Source: JBOGED01 sp050743625
GTDB taxonomy: Bacteria; Actinomycetota; Nitriliruptoria; Euzebyales; Egibacteraceae
Length of the DNA: 28,215 bases
Direction: 5' to 3'
Assembly (NCBI GenBank): GCA_050743625.1
Contig: JBOGED010000402.1
Span: 1 to 28,215, forward strand
Within the stretch, counting starts at the first letter, position 1; every line of letters begins with the position of its first letter. Below, in pieces: positions 16,117-24,642 of the stretch. The notes beneath the pieces are model-generated. The model saw nothing but the letters and a program-made list of their open reading frames with translations, ran no database searches and was not told the origin of the DNA. The position numbers were made by a program, and so were the translations under genes.

Positions 16117-16203
16117 GAGTTCGCCCTGCATGTGGTCTGCCGTCGAGTACATGCAAGAGCGTAGATATCTTGGGGTCACACGGGCAAGGGTTCCGATCGA
16201 GTT

Positions 16204-16222
16204 CCCGAACAGGGAGTTCGGG
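16204..16222. promoter_or_regulatory. Candidate operator CCCGAAC-AGGGA-GTTCGGG
   Basis: Perfect 7-bp inverted arms with a 5-base centre lie in the divergent intergenic region between the membrane-protein gene and the PEP-utilising gene. The dimensions suit a TetR-type dimer. It resembles a LexA box, but the spacer is five bases instead of four. Confidence 0.4.
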
Positions 16223-16256
16223 GCATATGCGCCTCGAAAACCCTGGTCAGGAGGAA

Positions 16257-16299
16257 TTCACCCGGAGGGGTAGGGGCGGAGTTCGCCCCCGGGGGTGAA
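16257..16299. promoter_or_regulatory. Nested hairpin in the divergent intergenic region
   Basis: TTCACCC (16257-16263) pairs with GGGTGAA (16293-16299), and inside it GGGGCG (16273-16278) pairs with CGCCCC (16284-16289). It lies about 90 bases upstream of the PEP-utilising gene, in its likely leader. CCATACGA is also repeated in tandem at 16363-16378, just before that start codon. Confidence 0.35.
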
Positions 16300-16390
16300 G
16301 ACAGGCTCGCTTCGCGTCTCGTACGGTTGGTCACGGCGCCCCGATAGCTCCCTGCTGAACTCCCATACGACCATACGAACCTCGTGAGCC

Positions 16391-17698
16391 ATGACCCTGA
16401 TGAACACCGACTTCGTTGTATCGCTGGGGGAGGTCGCCGCAGCCGACGCGGCACGGGTCGGCCGCAAGGCGGCCACGTTAAGCGAGCTCCTTCGGGCCGG
16501 ATTTCCCGTCCCTGACGGCGCGGTGCTCACCACCTCGGCGCTGGCGCGCGCGCTAGCCACCGCCGGCTTGGATGCGACCGCCTCACCTGAGCAGGTCGAG
16601 CGCGTCCGCCTGCCAGAAGGTGTCGTCGCGGCATTGGCCAGCTGGGACGGGCTGCGGGCGAACGGCGCGCTGGCGGTACGGTCGTCCGGGGCGGACGAGG
16701 ACCTCCCCGGCGCCTCGTACGCTGGTCAGTACGAGAGCGTCCTCGACGTTGCGGTCGATGACCTGCCCGCCGCGATCCGCCGCTGTTGGGCCTCAGCCTT
16801 CACTCCACAGATCGCGGCGTACCGGGAAGCGCGTGACCGGCGCGACGTGGAGCGGGGTGTGGCGATGGCCGTGCTCGTCCAACCGATGGTGGCAGCCGAG
16901 GCGGCCGGGGTGGCGTTCAGCGCCGAACCGGTCACCGGTGACCGGGATGCAGTGGTGGTCAACGCGGTCCGGGGGTTAGGCGACGGGCTCGTCGGCGGCG
17001 AGGTATCCGGGGAGGAATGGGTCTACAAGGCGGGCGTCGCCACGTGCCGGCATCCCGCCCCCGGCGGCGTGCTCGGTGCGGAAACGGCCCGTGCCGTGGC
17101 CGAGCTGGCACGGCGGGTCGAGGATCACTTCGGCGTGCCCCAGGACATTGAGTGGGCGCTCGCCGGTGGCGAGCTGGTCCTCCTTCAGGCCCGACCGATC
17201 ACTGCCCTCCCCGAGGCGTCGGCCGTACCCGTACCGGTACCGATCGAGGTGCCACCCGGATCTTGGCGGCGGTCCGCCGTGCTCGCGCCCAAGCCGCTGA
17301 CGCCGATGATGCGATCCGTGGTCCGCGAGCCGATGGACCGGTCGCTGCGGCGCCTGCACGCGGAGTTCGGCTTCCTCGTCGAGACGCTCCAGTTCGCCGA
17401 CATCGGCGGCTGGACCTACATGCGCAGCGTGCCGCTGGGCGGGAAGGACCGGCCGGCGCCGCCGGCGTGGCTGATGCCGCTGCTCATCCGGGTCGTGCCC
17501 CGGCTCCGCAGGCGGATCAAGGACTGCGTCGCGGCGGTGCGATCCGATAAGGCGGGGCGCTTCATCCGCTGTTGGTACGAGCAGTGGCAGCCTGAGCTGA
17601 GCACCCGCATCTCCGAGCTGCGTGACGTGGACCTGCCCGCGCTCGCCGACGCAAAGTTGGACCGCCATCTGGATCGGGCCCACCGCGCCCGCTCGTAA
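16391..17698 (+). CDS. PEP-utilising / rifampin-phosphotransferase-like protein, truncated at the C-terminus
   Basis: The 435 residues begin with a complete PEP synthase-type ATP-binding domain: VGRKAATLSELLRAGFPVPD, LAVRSSGADEDLPGASYAGQ, LVQPMVAAEAAGVAFSAEPV, and DIEWALAGGELVLLQARPIT. A middle domain then starts (GGWTYMRSVPLGG) but the protein ends with RAHRARS. Relatives, including rifampin phosphotransferase and actinobacterial PEP-synthase-like enzymes, run to about 850 residues. They carry a swivelling domain with a phospho-accepting His near the end, which passes phosphate to the substrate. That domain is absent, so transfer should not be possible. The next gene starts 10 bases later, suggesting a deletion joined the two. 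It could instead be one half of a split system. Confidence 0.75.
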   Translation: MTLMNTDFVVSLGEVAAADAARVGRKAATLSELLRAGFPVPDGAVLTTSALARALATAGLDATASPEQVERVRLPEGVVAALASWDGLRANGALAVRSSGADEDLPGASYAGQYESVLDVAVDDLPAAIRRCWASAFTPQIAAYREARDRRDVERGVAMAVLVQPMVAAEAAGVAFSAEPVTGDRDAVVVNAVRGLGDGLVGGEVSGEEWVYKAGVATCRHPAPGGVLGAETARAVAELARRVEDHFGVPQDIEWALAGGELVLLQARPITALPEASAVPVPVPIEVPPGSWRRSAVLAPKPLTPMMRSVVREPMDRSLRRLHAEFGFLVETLQFADIGGWTYMRSVPLGGKDRPAPPAWLMPLLIRVVPRLRRRIKDCVAAVRSDKAGRFIRCWYEQWQPELSTRISELRDVDLPALADAKLDRHLDRAHRARS

Positions 17699-17708
17699 AA
17701 TTGCCTCC

Positions 17709-18482
17709 ATGCATGACCGCGACCCCCCGGAGCATGTGGTGCGCAACCGCGCCGCCTGGGACGTCTACGCCGAGGGCTACGTCGAGCCTGGCGAGCGCGC
17801 ATGGGCTAGCGATGAGGTCAGATGGGGTATTTGGGGTGTACCGGAGTCGGAGCTGCGCCTGCTGCCGGACGATCTGGCCGGAAAGGACGTCATCGAGCTC
17901 GGTTGTGGGACGGCCTACGTGGGGTCCTGGTTGGCGCGGCGCGGCGCGCGGGTCACCGGCATCGACAGTTCGCCGCGCCAGCTCGCCACCGCGCGGCGCC
18001 TCCAAGGCGTTCATGGTGTTCAGTTTCCCCTGTTGCTCGGCAACGCCGAGTCGGTGCCGCTGCCCGCGGCGAGCTTCGACCTCGCCATCAGCGAGTACGG
18101 GGCGGCCGTCTGGTGTGACCCGTACCGTTGGATTCCCGAGGCGGCGCGCCTGTTGCGGGTGGGTGGCGAGCTGATGTTTCTCAGCGGCAGTGCCATGTTC
18201 ATGTGCTTCGCGCCGGACGAGGAAGGCGTCGCCGCAACCGAGTGCCTCGTCCGGCCGTACTTCGGGATGCACCGGTTCGAGTGGCCGGACGATGGCTCCG
18301 TGGAGTTCCGCCTGCCCCATGGCGAGATGCTGCGCCTCCTGCACCGCAGCGGCTTCGAGGTCCTCGACCTCGTCGAGATCCAAGCGCCCGACGGGGCTAC
18401 GACGAGCTATCCCTACGTCACCCCTGGATGGGCGCGTCAATGGCCGTCCGAGGAGGCCTGGAAGGCCCGAAAAGTGCGGTAG
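17709..18482 (+). CDS. Class I SAM-dependent methyltransferase
   Basis: The protein has 257 residues from ATG 17709 (MHDRDPPEHVVRNRAAWDVY). Motif I, DVIELGCGTAYVGSWLARRG, binds S-adenosylmethionine. The acidic end of strand beta-2 (VTGIDSSP) and motif II/III (LLLGNAESVPLPAASFDLAI, LLRVGGELMFLSGS) follow. The general layout is that of small-molecule methyltransferases of the Methyltransf_11/25 type, and the substrate is unknown. It starts 10 bases after the truncated PEP-utilising gene, so it probably shares its transcript, and it converges on the HAAS gene with only 16 bases between stops. Confidence 0.88.
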   Translation: MHDRDPPEHVVRNRAAWDVYAEGYVEPGERAWASDEVRWGIWGVPESELRLLPDDLAGKDVIELGCGTAYVGSWLARRGARVTGIDSSPRQLATARRLQGVHGVQFPLLLGNAESVPLPAASFDLAISEYGAAVWCDPYRWIPEAARLLRVGGELMFLSGSAMFMCFAPDEEGVAATECLVRPYFGMHRFEWPDDGSVEFRLPHGEMLRLLHRSGFEVLDLVEIQAPDGATTSYPYVTPGWARQWPSEEAWKARKVR

Positions 18483-18498
18483 TGCTCCCCAGTGGCGA

Positions 18499-19077
18499 TC
18501 ACGGTTGTGCGGGGGCCTGGCGGGAGTAGGCGCGTAGCCGCAATGTGAGGTACACCGCGGCGCTAGGTCCGACCGCCCTCCCGAAAAATGAGAACGTGAG
18601 AGCGAGCAGGATCTCCGCGGCCCCCAAGGGAGAGGAAAACAAGCCCAGGACCGCGAAGAACAGTAGCCCCAGCAGCAGTGGTGCCAGCCCCCACAGCAGG
18701 GCTTTGAGCCGGTCGCGTTTCGACCAAACCGGCGACAGCATCACCATGATGCCCCCTACGACCAACCCGATGTAGGGCACGATCAGCGCCACGATCGTGG
18801 CGATCTCCAGAGCGCCCGCCCGGCTGAGCGCTCCGGCGGGCTCGCCGGTCGCCGCCCCGGCAGCCTCGGTCGCGATCTCCTCGGGAGGACCAAGCCGCTC
18901 GAGCACGTTGCGCACCGTGACCTCGTCAGCATTGACCGCCGCATGCAATGCGTTGTCGATGTGCTCGCGGATCTCGCTGACCAACTCGGCTCGTCGCGGC
19001 GGTGAGAGCGCGGACGCCGCGGCGTCGAGCCGGCGCAGGTAGTCCTCGACGAGATGGTCAGTGTGCACGGTGGTCAT
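18499..19077 (-). CDS. HAAS-domain membrane protein, partner of PadR
   Basis: The 192 residues start at ATG 19077 (MTTVHTDHLVEDYLRRLDAA). The helical N-terminus (LSPPRRAELVSEIREHIDNA, VRNVLERLGPPEEIATEA) is the HAAS domain, which typically accompanies PadR repressors. Three to four membrane helices follow (IATIVALIVPYIGLVVGGIM, LLWGLAPLLLGLLFFAVLG, AAEILLALTFSFFG). It overlaps the upstream padR-like gene by 20 bases, so the two form an operon. The family is thought to link envelope or transport functions to PadR control; the exact role is unknown. Confidence 0.85.
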   Translation of the reverse strand: MTTVHTDHLVEDYLRRLDAAASALSPPRRAELVSEIREHIDNALHAAVNADEVTVRNVLERLGPPEEIATEAAGAATGEPAGALSRAGALEIATIVALIVPYIGLVVGGIMVMLSPVWSKRDRLKALLWGLAPLLLGLLFFAVLGLFSSPLGAAEILLALTFSFFGRAVGPSAAVYLTLRLRAYSRQAPAQP

Positions 19078-19423
19078 CGCCTTCCTCCGGTGTGAGCAGC
19101 GTGTCGACGGCGTCGCGGAACCGGGTCCACTCCTTAGTGAAGTCGGTGAGCGCGGCATGTCCAGAGTCGGTCAGCTGGTAGTACCGCCGCGGGGGGCCCG
19201 CCTCGGACTCTCGCCAGAACGTGGTCACGAGATCTTCCCGGCGAAGACGGGTGAGCAATGGATAGATCGTGCCCTCGCTGGTGACCAGCCCATCGACCTC
19301 CGACAACGTGCGGACCAACTCGAACCCATAACGCGCCCCATCTCGCAACAAGGCGAGCACACAGTACTCGACCGTCCCGCGTCGCAGTTGCGAGAGCACC
19401 TTCGGTGCCGGACCTGGTTCCAT
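19058..19423 (-). CDS. PadR-family transcriptional repressor
   Basis: The 121 residues start at ATG 19423. The winged-helix core is textbook PadR: QLRRGTVEYCVLALLRDGAR, YGFELVRTLSEVDGLVTSEG, TIYPLLTRLRREDLVTTFWR, then GPPRRYYQLTDSGHAAL. It should act as a dimer that represses its own operon. The AGGTACCT palindrome just upstream (19432-19439) is a possible operator. It is co-transcribed with the overlapping HAAS gene. Confidence 0.92.
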   Translation of the reverse strand: MEPGPAPKVLSQLRRGTVEYCVLALLRDGARYGFELVRTLSEVDGLVTSEGTIYPLLTRLRREDLVTTFWRESEAGPPRRYYQLTDSGHAALTDFTKEWTRFRDAVDTLLTPEEGDDHRAH

Positions 19424-19430
19424 GCGTTAC

Positions 19431-19446
19431 AAGGTACCTGGTCTAG
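19431..19446. promoter_or_regulatory. Possible PadR operator around AGGTACCT
   Basis: An 8-bp perfect palindrome, AGGTACCT, with flanking tggtcta lies 8 bases upstream of the padR-like start codon, in the place where an autoregulating PadR would bind. Support is positional only. The remaining bases to 19652 hold no gene; they must also contain the aceE promoter, which I cannot assign. Confidence 0.3.
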
Positions 19447-19679
19447 CAAATGCCGCAAGGCCCAATCCTCGTCTGTGGTTTGTGTGCTGGATCCCCGCCA
19501 TATATGGCGCACATCCCGCACTCACCCACCCGCCACACCTAGCGGAGCCCCGGCTGACGCCGGGCCCGATAACTCGTGACCCCGCACAGCGAACGTTCTG
19601 CCAGGGAGAGCACGGTTCCAAGTCGCGTGATCCGATCTAGGGTAGGCAGCGGTTGCAAGACGCGACGACGGAGGCGATC

Positions 19680-22415
19680 GTGGCCGCACCCATAGACCAG
19701 CAGCGCATCATCACCCACGGCATGCCGACACAGCTGCCGGACGTCGACCCGGAAGAGACCCGGGAATGGTTGGAGTCCCTTGATGACGTCATCGAGCGCG
19801 AGGGGCCGACGAGGGCTCGTTACCTCGTGTTGAAGGTGCTAGAGCGGGCACAGTCGGCGCAGATCGGACTGCCGGTGCTGCGATTCACCGACTACATCAA
19901 CACGATCCCGCCGGAGCGCGAGCCCGCCTTCCCGGGCGACGAGCACATCGAGCGGCGGATCCGCGCGTTCATCCGCTGGAACGCGGCGGTGATGGTGTCG
20001 CGCGCGAACCGGCCCGATATCGCGGTCGGTGGGCACATCGCCACGTACGCGTCGGCGGCCAGCCTCTACGAGGTCGGGTTCAACCACTTCTTCAAGGGCA
20101 AGGCGAACGGCCACGGGGACCAGATCTTCTTCCAGGGCCACGCGTCTCCGGGCATCTACGCACGGGCGTTCCTGGAGGGCCGCCTCACGGAGGCCCAGCT
20201 TGACCTGTTCCGCCAGGAGAGTCAGCTCACCGATGACGGGCGCGCCGGCTTACCCAGCTATCCGCACCCCCGCCTGATGCCGGGCTTCTGGGAGTTCCCC
20301 ACCGTGTCCATGGGGCTGGGGGCGATCAACTCGATCTACCAGGCGCGGTTCAACCGGTACCTGCATGCCCGTGGGATCGTCGACACGTCCGGATCCCGGG
20401 TGTGGGCCTTCCTGGGTGACGGGGAGATGGACGAGCCCGAGGCCCTGGGGGCTCTGGGGGTTGCCAGCCGTGAGGAGCTGGACAACCTCACCTGGATCGT
20501 GAACTGCAACCTGCAGCGCCTCGACGGGCCCGTGCGTGGCAACGGCAAGATCATCCAAGAGCTGGAGAGCAACTTCCGCGGCGCGGGCTGGAACGTGATC
20601 AAGGTCCTCTGGGGCCACAAATGGGACGAGCTGCTCGCGCTGGACACGAACGGCGAGCTCGTCCGCAAGATGAACGAGACTCCGGACGGGCAGTTCCAGA
20701 CCTACACCGTCTCTGACGGGGAGTACATCAAGCGGCAGTTCTTCGACACACCAGAGCTCCAGCGCATCCTTGCCCAGTCCAACCTCCGCACCGAGGACCT
20801 TCCCGTCCTCGATCGTGGGGGACACGACTACCGCAAGATCTACGCCGCCTTCAAGGCCGCGGTCGAGCACACCGGCGAGCCGACGGTGATCCTTGCCCAG
20901 ACCATCAAGGGGTGGACGCTCGGTCCGGACTTCGAGGCCCGCAACGCGACTCACCAGATGAAGAAGCTCACGCAGAAGGCGTTGAAGAAGTTCCGGGACC
21001 GGTTGTACCTCAACATCTCAGATGAGCAGCTGGAGGGTGACCTCCCGCCCTACTACCACCCTGGGCAAGATTCCGAAGAGATTGAGTACATGCTGCAGCG
21101 ACGCCGCGAGCTGGGCGGGTTCTTGCCCAAGCGGCGGGTGCGGGTGAACTCCCTCCACCTGCCCGAAAAGGGCTACTACGACGAGTTGAAGCGCGGGTCG
21201 GGCCGGCATGAGGTCGCCACGACGATGGCGTTCGTGCGCCTGCTCAAGGACCTTCTCAAGCACCCTGAGCTGGGCAGGCGTTTCGTACCGATCATTCCTG
21301 ACGAGGCTCGCACGTTCGGGATGGACTCGTTGTTTCCAACCCTCCGGATCTACTCGCCGCATGGCCAGCGGTACGAGGCGGTCGACCGCACGATGCTGTT
21401 GTCCTACAAAGAGGCCACAGACGGCCAGATCCTGCACGAGGGGATCACCGAGGCCGGGTCGATGGCCTCGTTCTCGGCGGTGGGGACCTCGTACGCGACC
21501 TTCGGCGAGCACATGGTGCCGCTCTACATCTTCTACTCGATGTTTGGGTTCCAGCGGACCGGGGACCTCATGTGGTCGGCGGCCGATCAGCGGGCCCGTG
21601 GGTTCCTGCTCGGGGCAACGGCCGGCCGGACGACGTTGAACGGCGAGGGACTCCAGCACCAGGACGGCCACTCGCTCCTGCTCGCCAGCACCAACCCGGC
21701 CGTCATCGCGTACGACCCCTCGTTCGCCTACGAGCTCGCGATCATCGTCGAGGAGGCGCTGCGGCGGATGCTGGCCGGCGGTGAGGACGGCCAAGGTGAG
21801 GACGTGATGTACTACCTCACCCTCTACAACGAGCCCGTCGTGCAACCGCCACCCCCGCCGGGCCTTGACCCCGAGCACGTCATCCGCGGCCTGTACCTCT
21901 TCAAGCCCGCCGAGGAGGCGCGCCAGCATCGCGCGACACTGCTCGCGAGCGGGAGCGCCATGCCACTCGCGCTGGACGCCGCGCGGCTGCTGGCCGAGGA
22001 GTGGGATGTGGCCGCCGACGTGTGGAGCGCGCCAGGTTGGATCGAGCTGCAGCGCAACGGCCTCGCGTGCGACCAGTGGAACCGCCGCCATCCGAACGAG
22101 CATCCCCGCGTGCCATGGGTTACCGCCCAGCTTCGCGAGGCGTCGGGGCCGTTCGTAGCCGTCAGCGACTACATGAAGGCGGTGCCGTCGCAGATCAGCG
22201 ACTGGGTTCCCGGCCCCTACGCGGTCTGTGGTACCGACGGGTTCGGCCGTTCCGATACCCGTGCCGCGCTCCGCCGCCACTTCGGCATCGATCCACAGAG
22301 CATCGCCACGACGGTCCTCGGAGAGTTGGCCGAGATGGACGCGATCAAGCGCGACGTCGTCGGCGAGGCCGTGGAGCGGTACCGCTTAGACCTAGGCGAC
22401 GGGTCACGTGTGTGA
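19680..22415 (+). CDS. aceE: Pyruvate dehydrogenase E1 component, homodimeric type
   Basis: AceE decarboxylates pyruvate with thiamine diphosphate and hands the acetyl group to the E2 lipoyl domain, feeding acetyl-CoA to the TCA cycle. The 911 residues are close to the actinobacterial norm. The thiamine-diphosphate fold shows GDGEMDEPEALGALGVASRE (from 246) and NCNLQRLDGPVRGNGKIIQE. The pyrimidine-binding half shows PDEARTFGMDSLFPTLRIY and YEAVDRTMLLSYKEA. RTTLNGEGLQHQDGHSLLLA and TDGFGRSDTRAALRRHFGID near the end are also diagnostic. I chose GTG 19680 because GGAGG lies five bases before it; TTG 19653 would add nine residues without such a site. E2 and E3 genes are not adjacent. Confidence 0.95.
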   Translation: MAAPIDQQRIITHGMPTQLPDVDPEETREWLESLDDVIEREGPTRARYLVLKVLERAQSAQIGLPVLRFTDYINTIPPEREPAFPGDEHIERRIRAFIRWNAAVMVSRANRPDIAVGGHIATYASAASLYEVGFNHFFKGKANGHGDQIFFQGHASPGIYARAFLEGRLTEAQLDLFRQESQLTDDGRAGLPSYPHPRLMPGFWEFPTVSMGLGAINSIYQARFNRYLHARGIVDTSGSRVWAFLGDGEMDEPEALGALGVASREELDNLTWIVNCNLQRLDGPVRGNGKIIQELESNFRGAGWNVIKVLWGHKWDELLALDTNGELVRKMNETPDGQFQTYTVSDGEYIKRQFFDTPELQRILAQSNLRTEDLPVLDRGGHDYRKIYAAFKAAVEHTGEPTVILAQTIKGWTLGPDFEARNATHQMKKLTQKALKKFRDRLYLNISDEQLEGDLPPYYHPGQDSEEIEYMLQRRRELGGFLPKRRVRVNSLHLPEKGYYDELKRGSGRHEVATTMAFVRLLKDLLKHPELGRRFVPIIPDEARTFGMDSLFPTLRIYSPHGQRYEAVDRTMLLSYKEATDGQILHEGITEAGSMASFSAVGTSYATFGEHMVPLYIFYSMFGFQRTGDLMWSAADQRARGFLLGATAGRTTLNGEGLQHQDGHSLLLASTNPAVIAYDPSFAYELAIIVEEALRRMLAGGEDGQGEDVMYYLTLYNEPVVQPPPPPGLDPEHVIRGLYLFKPAEEARQHRATLLASGSAMPLALDAARLLAEEWDVAADVWSAPGWIELQRNGLACDQWNRRHPNEHPRVPWVTAQLREASGPFVAVSDYMKAVPSQISDWVPGPYAVCGTDGFGRSDTRAALRRHFGIDPQSIATTVLGELAEMDAIKRDVVGEAVERYRLDLGDGSRV

Positions 22416-22451
22416 TGGATCCCGGCGGTATGTCGCCGCGATCCATCACAC
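22410..22451 (+). terminator. Hairpin at the end of aceE
   Basis: gtgtgatggatc (22410-22421) and gatccatcacac (22440-22451) pair perfectly over 12 bp, with an inner cggcg/cgccg stem. The aceE stop codon lies inside the left arm. There is no U-tract, so it may be a factor-independent terminator of the actinobacterial type or an mRNA 3' stabiliser. Confidence 0.65.
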
Positions 22452-22544
22452 AACGATGCAACCGACGTTTGGTCGTGGACGAGGTCGGTCTCAGCGCTTA
22501 CTCTGCGAGCGGGGAGCGGGCGACTAAAGGGGAGGCCACTCGAC

Positions 22545-23657
22545 ATGCTCGATAGCCCTGCGGAGCTGGGCTCTTCGTTCCAGGGCGGGACCGCGAAGGC
22601 TAACCGGTCGTTGCGTGCCAGCCGTGGAGCTCGTTGGGCTATTCTCGGCTTCTTCGTCGGGTTGGCGCTCTGCGCGGCCTACCTCATCGGTCAGACCGCG
22701 GTATTCGCGCGCGCCTACTCGGGGCGTATCCTTCCCGGCGCCGAGATCGCGGGCATCAACGTCAGCGGGATGACCAGGCAAGACGCGTCGACGGCGGTCG
22801 AGGCTGTCGTGGCTGGACGGCTGGACCGGACCATCAGACTCGTCCATCTCGACCGGACCTTCCAGACCACACCACGTGCGCTCGGCGGCGCCAGCGACGC
22901 TGAGCAGCTTGTCGGTGAGGCGCTCGCCGCACGTGATGCGGTGGGGTGGCCTGGCCTGTTCTCGATGCGGTGGATGGGTGGGGGACTTGACTTCGACCAG
23001 AGCGTGACCGTCACGCATGACGAGCAGGCCGTGAGGGCGTTCGTGGAGCGGCTCTCCACCGAGGTGAACGCGCCGCCGCGGGATGCCTCCTTGGACTATT
23101 CCAGTGGCTGGATCCAGTTCGTCCGTGAGCAGCCCGGATGGTCGGTCGTCACGGACGCGACCGCTGCGGACCTGGTCGCCGCCCTGTCCGATGGCCGCGA
23201 CCTCGTGTCGGTCCAGGTGCTCCAGTCACAGCCCTCGGTCACCCTGGCCGCGTTCGACAAGGTCCTCTTGCTCCGCCAGCGGGAGCACCGGCTCTACCTG
23301 TACCAGAACGGGGTCCGGACCCACAGCTGGATCGTGGCGACGGGCACGGGTGGGTACCCGACCCCAACGGGCCAGTACGAGGTGTCGTTGAAGCGGTACA
23401 TGCCTACCTGGGTGAATCCCGATCCCGAAGGCTGGGGGAAGGATCTTCCCGCCTCCATCGGCCCTGGTAGCACCAACCCGCTCGGCGTACGGGCCTTGAA
23501 CTGGTCCCGGGTCGGCGGCATCCGCTTCCACGGCACGTCCGACATCGACTCCCTCGGAACCAGCGCGTCTCACGGCTGCGTCCGCCTCTCCAACGCCGAC
23601 GTGGTCCAGCTGTACGACCTGGTCGACGTCGGCACCACGATCGTTTCACTCGGCTGA
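22545..23657 (+). CDS. L,D-transpeptidase (YkuD) with peptidoglycan-binding-like domain
   Basis: The 370-residue membrane-anchored enzyme would make 3-3 crosslinks in peptidoglycan or attach proteins to it. A basic N-terminus precedes one membrane helix (WAILGFFVGLALCAAYLIG, about 31-50), so the rest is extracytoplasmic. Residues 62-240 resemble the VanW-associated/PG-binding_4 repeat region (ILPGAEIAGINVSGMTRQDA). The YkuD catalytic domain follows: LYLYQNGVRTHSWIVATGTG, TPTGQYEV, IRFHGTSD and SHGCVRLSN with catalytic Cys345 and His343. The ATG at 22545 has aaaggggagg upstream. It is probably transcribed alone. Confidence 0.93.
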   Translation: MLDSPAELGSSFQGGTAKANRSLRASRGARWAILGFFVGLALCAAYLIGQTAVFARAYSGRILPGAEIAGINVSGMTRQDASTAVEAVVAGRLDRTIRLVHLDRTFQTTPRALGGASDAEQLVGEALAARDAVGWPGLFSMRWMGGGLDFDQSVTVTHDEQAVRAFVERLSTEVNAPPRDASLDYSSGWIQFVREQPGWSVVTDATAADLVAALSDGRDLVSVQVLQSQPSVTLAAFDKVLLLRQREHRLYLYQNGVRTHSWIVATGTGGYPTPTGQYEVSLKRYMPTWVNPDPEGWGKDLPASIGPGSTNPLGVRALNWSRVGGIRFHGTSDIDSLGTSASHGCVRLSNADVVQLYDLVDVGTTIVSLG

Positions 23658-23661
23658 CGTC

Positions 23662-23682
23662 GGGGCGATTTCGCCCTCCTTA
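23662..23682 (+). terminator. Short terminator after the L,D-transpeptidase gene
   Basis: GGGCG (23663-23667) and CGCCC (23672-23676) form a short stem with a four-base loop, followed by tccttat. It lies six bases after the stop codon. Confidence 0.45.
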
Positions 23683-23724
23683 TCGGAAATACCCCCTTCT
23701 CGCTTCTCCGGATGGTTGCGCCTA

Positions 23725-23740
23725 GTATCTGGCCAGATAC
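23725..23740. promoter_or_regulatory. 16-bp palindromic operator candidate GTATCTGGCCAGATAC
   Basis: This is a perfect 16-bp palindrome, 26 bases upstream of the ATG of the alpha/beta-hydrolase-fold gene. The position and size suit a repressor dimer, and it overlaps the region where the promoter must lie. I found no second copy in front of the convergent paralogue. Confidence 0.5.
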
Positions 23741-23766
23741 CCCTGGTGATGCGAATGGGAGTAATA

Positions 23767-24588
23767 ATGCGGGAACACACTGTTAAGGGCGGCGGTGGGC
23801 TGAGATTGCACGTCATAGATGTCGGGGACCCAGAGGGTCCCCCGGTGCTCTTCCTCCACGGGTTTTCCCAGTGCCGGCTGTCGTGGAGGCGCCAGTTCGA
23901 GTCCGACCTGATAAGGGATCTTCGCCTGGTGGCGATGGACTTCCGCGGTCACGGGCTTTCCGAGAAGCCGACGGGCGCCTACCGCGACTCGGCGCTATGG
24001 GCTCAGGACGTGCACGCGGTGATCGAAACTCTCGGCCTGGAGCGTCCGGTCCTGTGCGCCCACGCCTACGGAGGTGTCGTCACCGGCGACTATCTTCGTT
24101 TCCACGGTGACGCCGGCATCAAGGCGATCCTCCTCAACGGCGCGATCACGAAGGTCGGCACCGAGGCCGCTACCGAGGTCATCAGCCCCGAGTTCCGTGC
24201 CCTGGCTCCTGGGCTGTTCTCGAACGCCGTGGACGAGAGCACGCGCGCGCTCGCCGAGTTCATGCGGATGTGCACACACGCCGAGCTCCCAGCCAGCGAC
24301 TTCTACTTCTTCCTCGGCTACAACACGATGGTCCCGCCGTACGTCCGGGAGGACCTCTTCTCGCGGACCGTCGACAACGACGACGTCTTCGGTGGCCTGG
24401 GGATCCCCGTCCTGGTCGTCCACGGGCAGAACGATCACTGCGTGTTTCCCGCCGCCGCCGAGCACCATGCCGACGTCGTGCCGAACGCGCGGCTGTCTCT
24501 CTACGAAGACACTGGTCACGTCCCCCACTGGGAGAGGCACGAGCGCTTCAACCGTGACCTCCTGGAGTTGACGCGAGGGTCGAACTAG
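23767..24588 (+). CDS. Alpha/beta-hydrolase-fold protein lacking the Ser nucleophile (paralogue 1)
   Basis: The 273 residues start at ATG 23767, with gggag five bases upstream; an earlier in-frame start at 23716 lacks this. The fold markers are typical: PVLFLHGFSQCRLSW (oxyanion region), VAMDFRGHGLSEKP, the acid D223 in GQNDHCV, and H251 in GHVPHWE. At the nucleophile elbow, however, the usual GxSxGG reads CAHAYGG, with Ala100 instead of Ser. Hydrolase chemistry through an acyl-Ser should not be possible. The paralogue at 24643-25470 has the same HAYG change. It may be a pseudo-enzyme or receptor, or use the His-Asp pair for acid-base chemistry. Confidence 0.85.
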   Translation: MREHTVKGGGGLRLHVIDVGDPEGPPVLFLHGFSQCRLSWRRQFESDLIRDLRLVAMDFRGHGLSEKPTGAYRDSALWAQDVHAVIETLGLERPVLCAHAYGGVVTGDYLRFHGDAGIKAILLNGAITKVGTEAATEVISPEFRALAPGLFSNAVDESTRALAEFMRMCTHAELPASDFYFFLGYNTMVPPYVREDLFSRTVDNDDVFGGLGIPVLVVHGQNDHCVFPAAAEHHADVVPNARLSLYEDTGHVPHWERHERFNRDLLELTRGSN

Positions 24589-24642
24589 ATCCTGCACAGT
24601 ACGGCGTAATTGACCCGGACGCGCCTGAGTCGACTCGCGATG

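Noticed and set aside
16207..16220. LexA box upstream of the PEP-utilising gene
   Set aside because: The half-sites CGAAC and GTTCG are present but separated by five bases; known LexA boxes of this type need four.
21018..22280. Minus-strand open frame of 420 codons
   Set aside because: It is wholly antisense to aceE, whose motifs are unmistakable.
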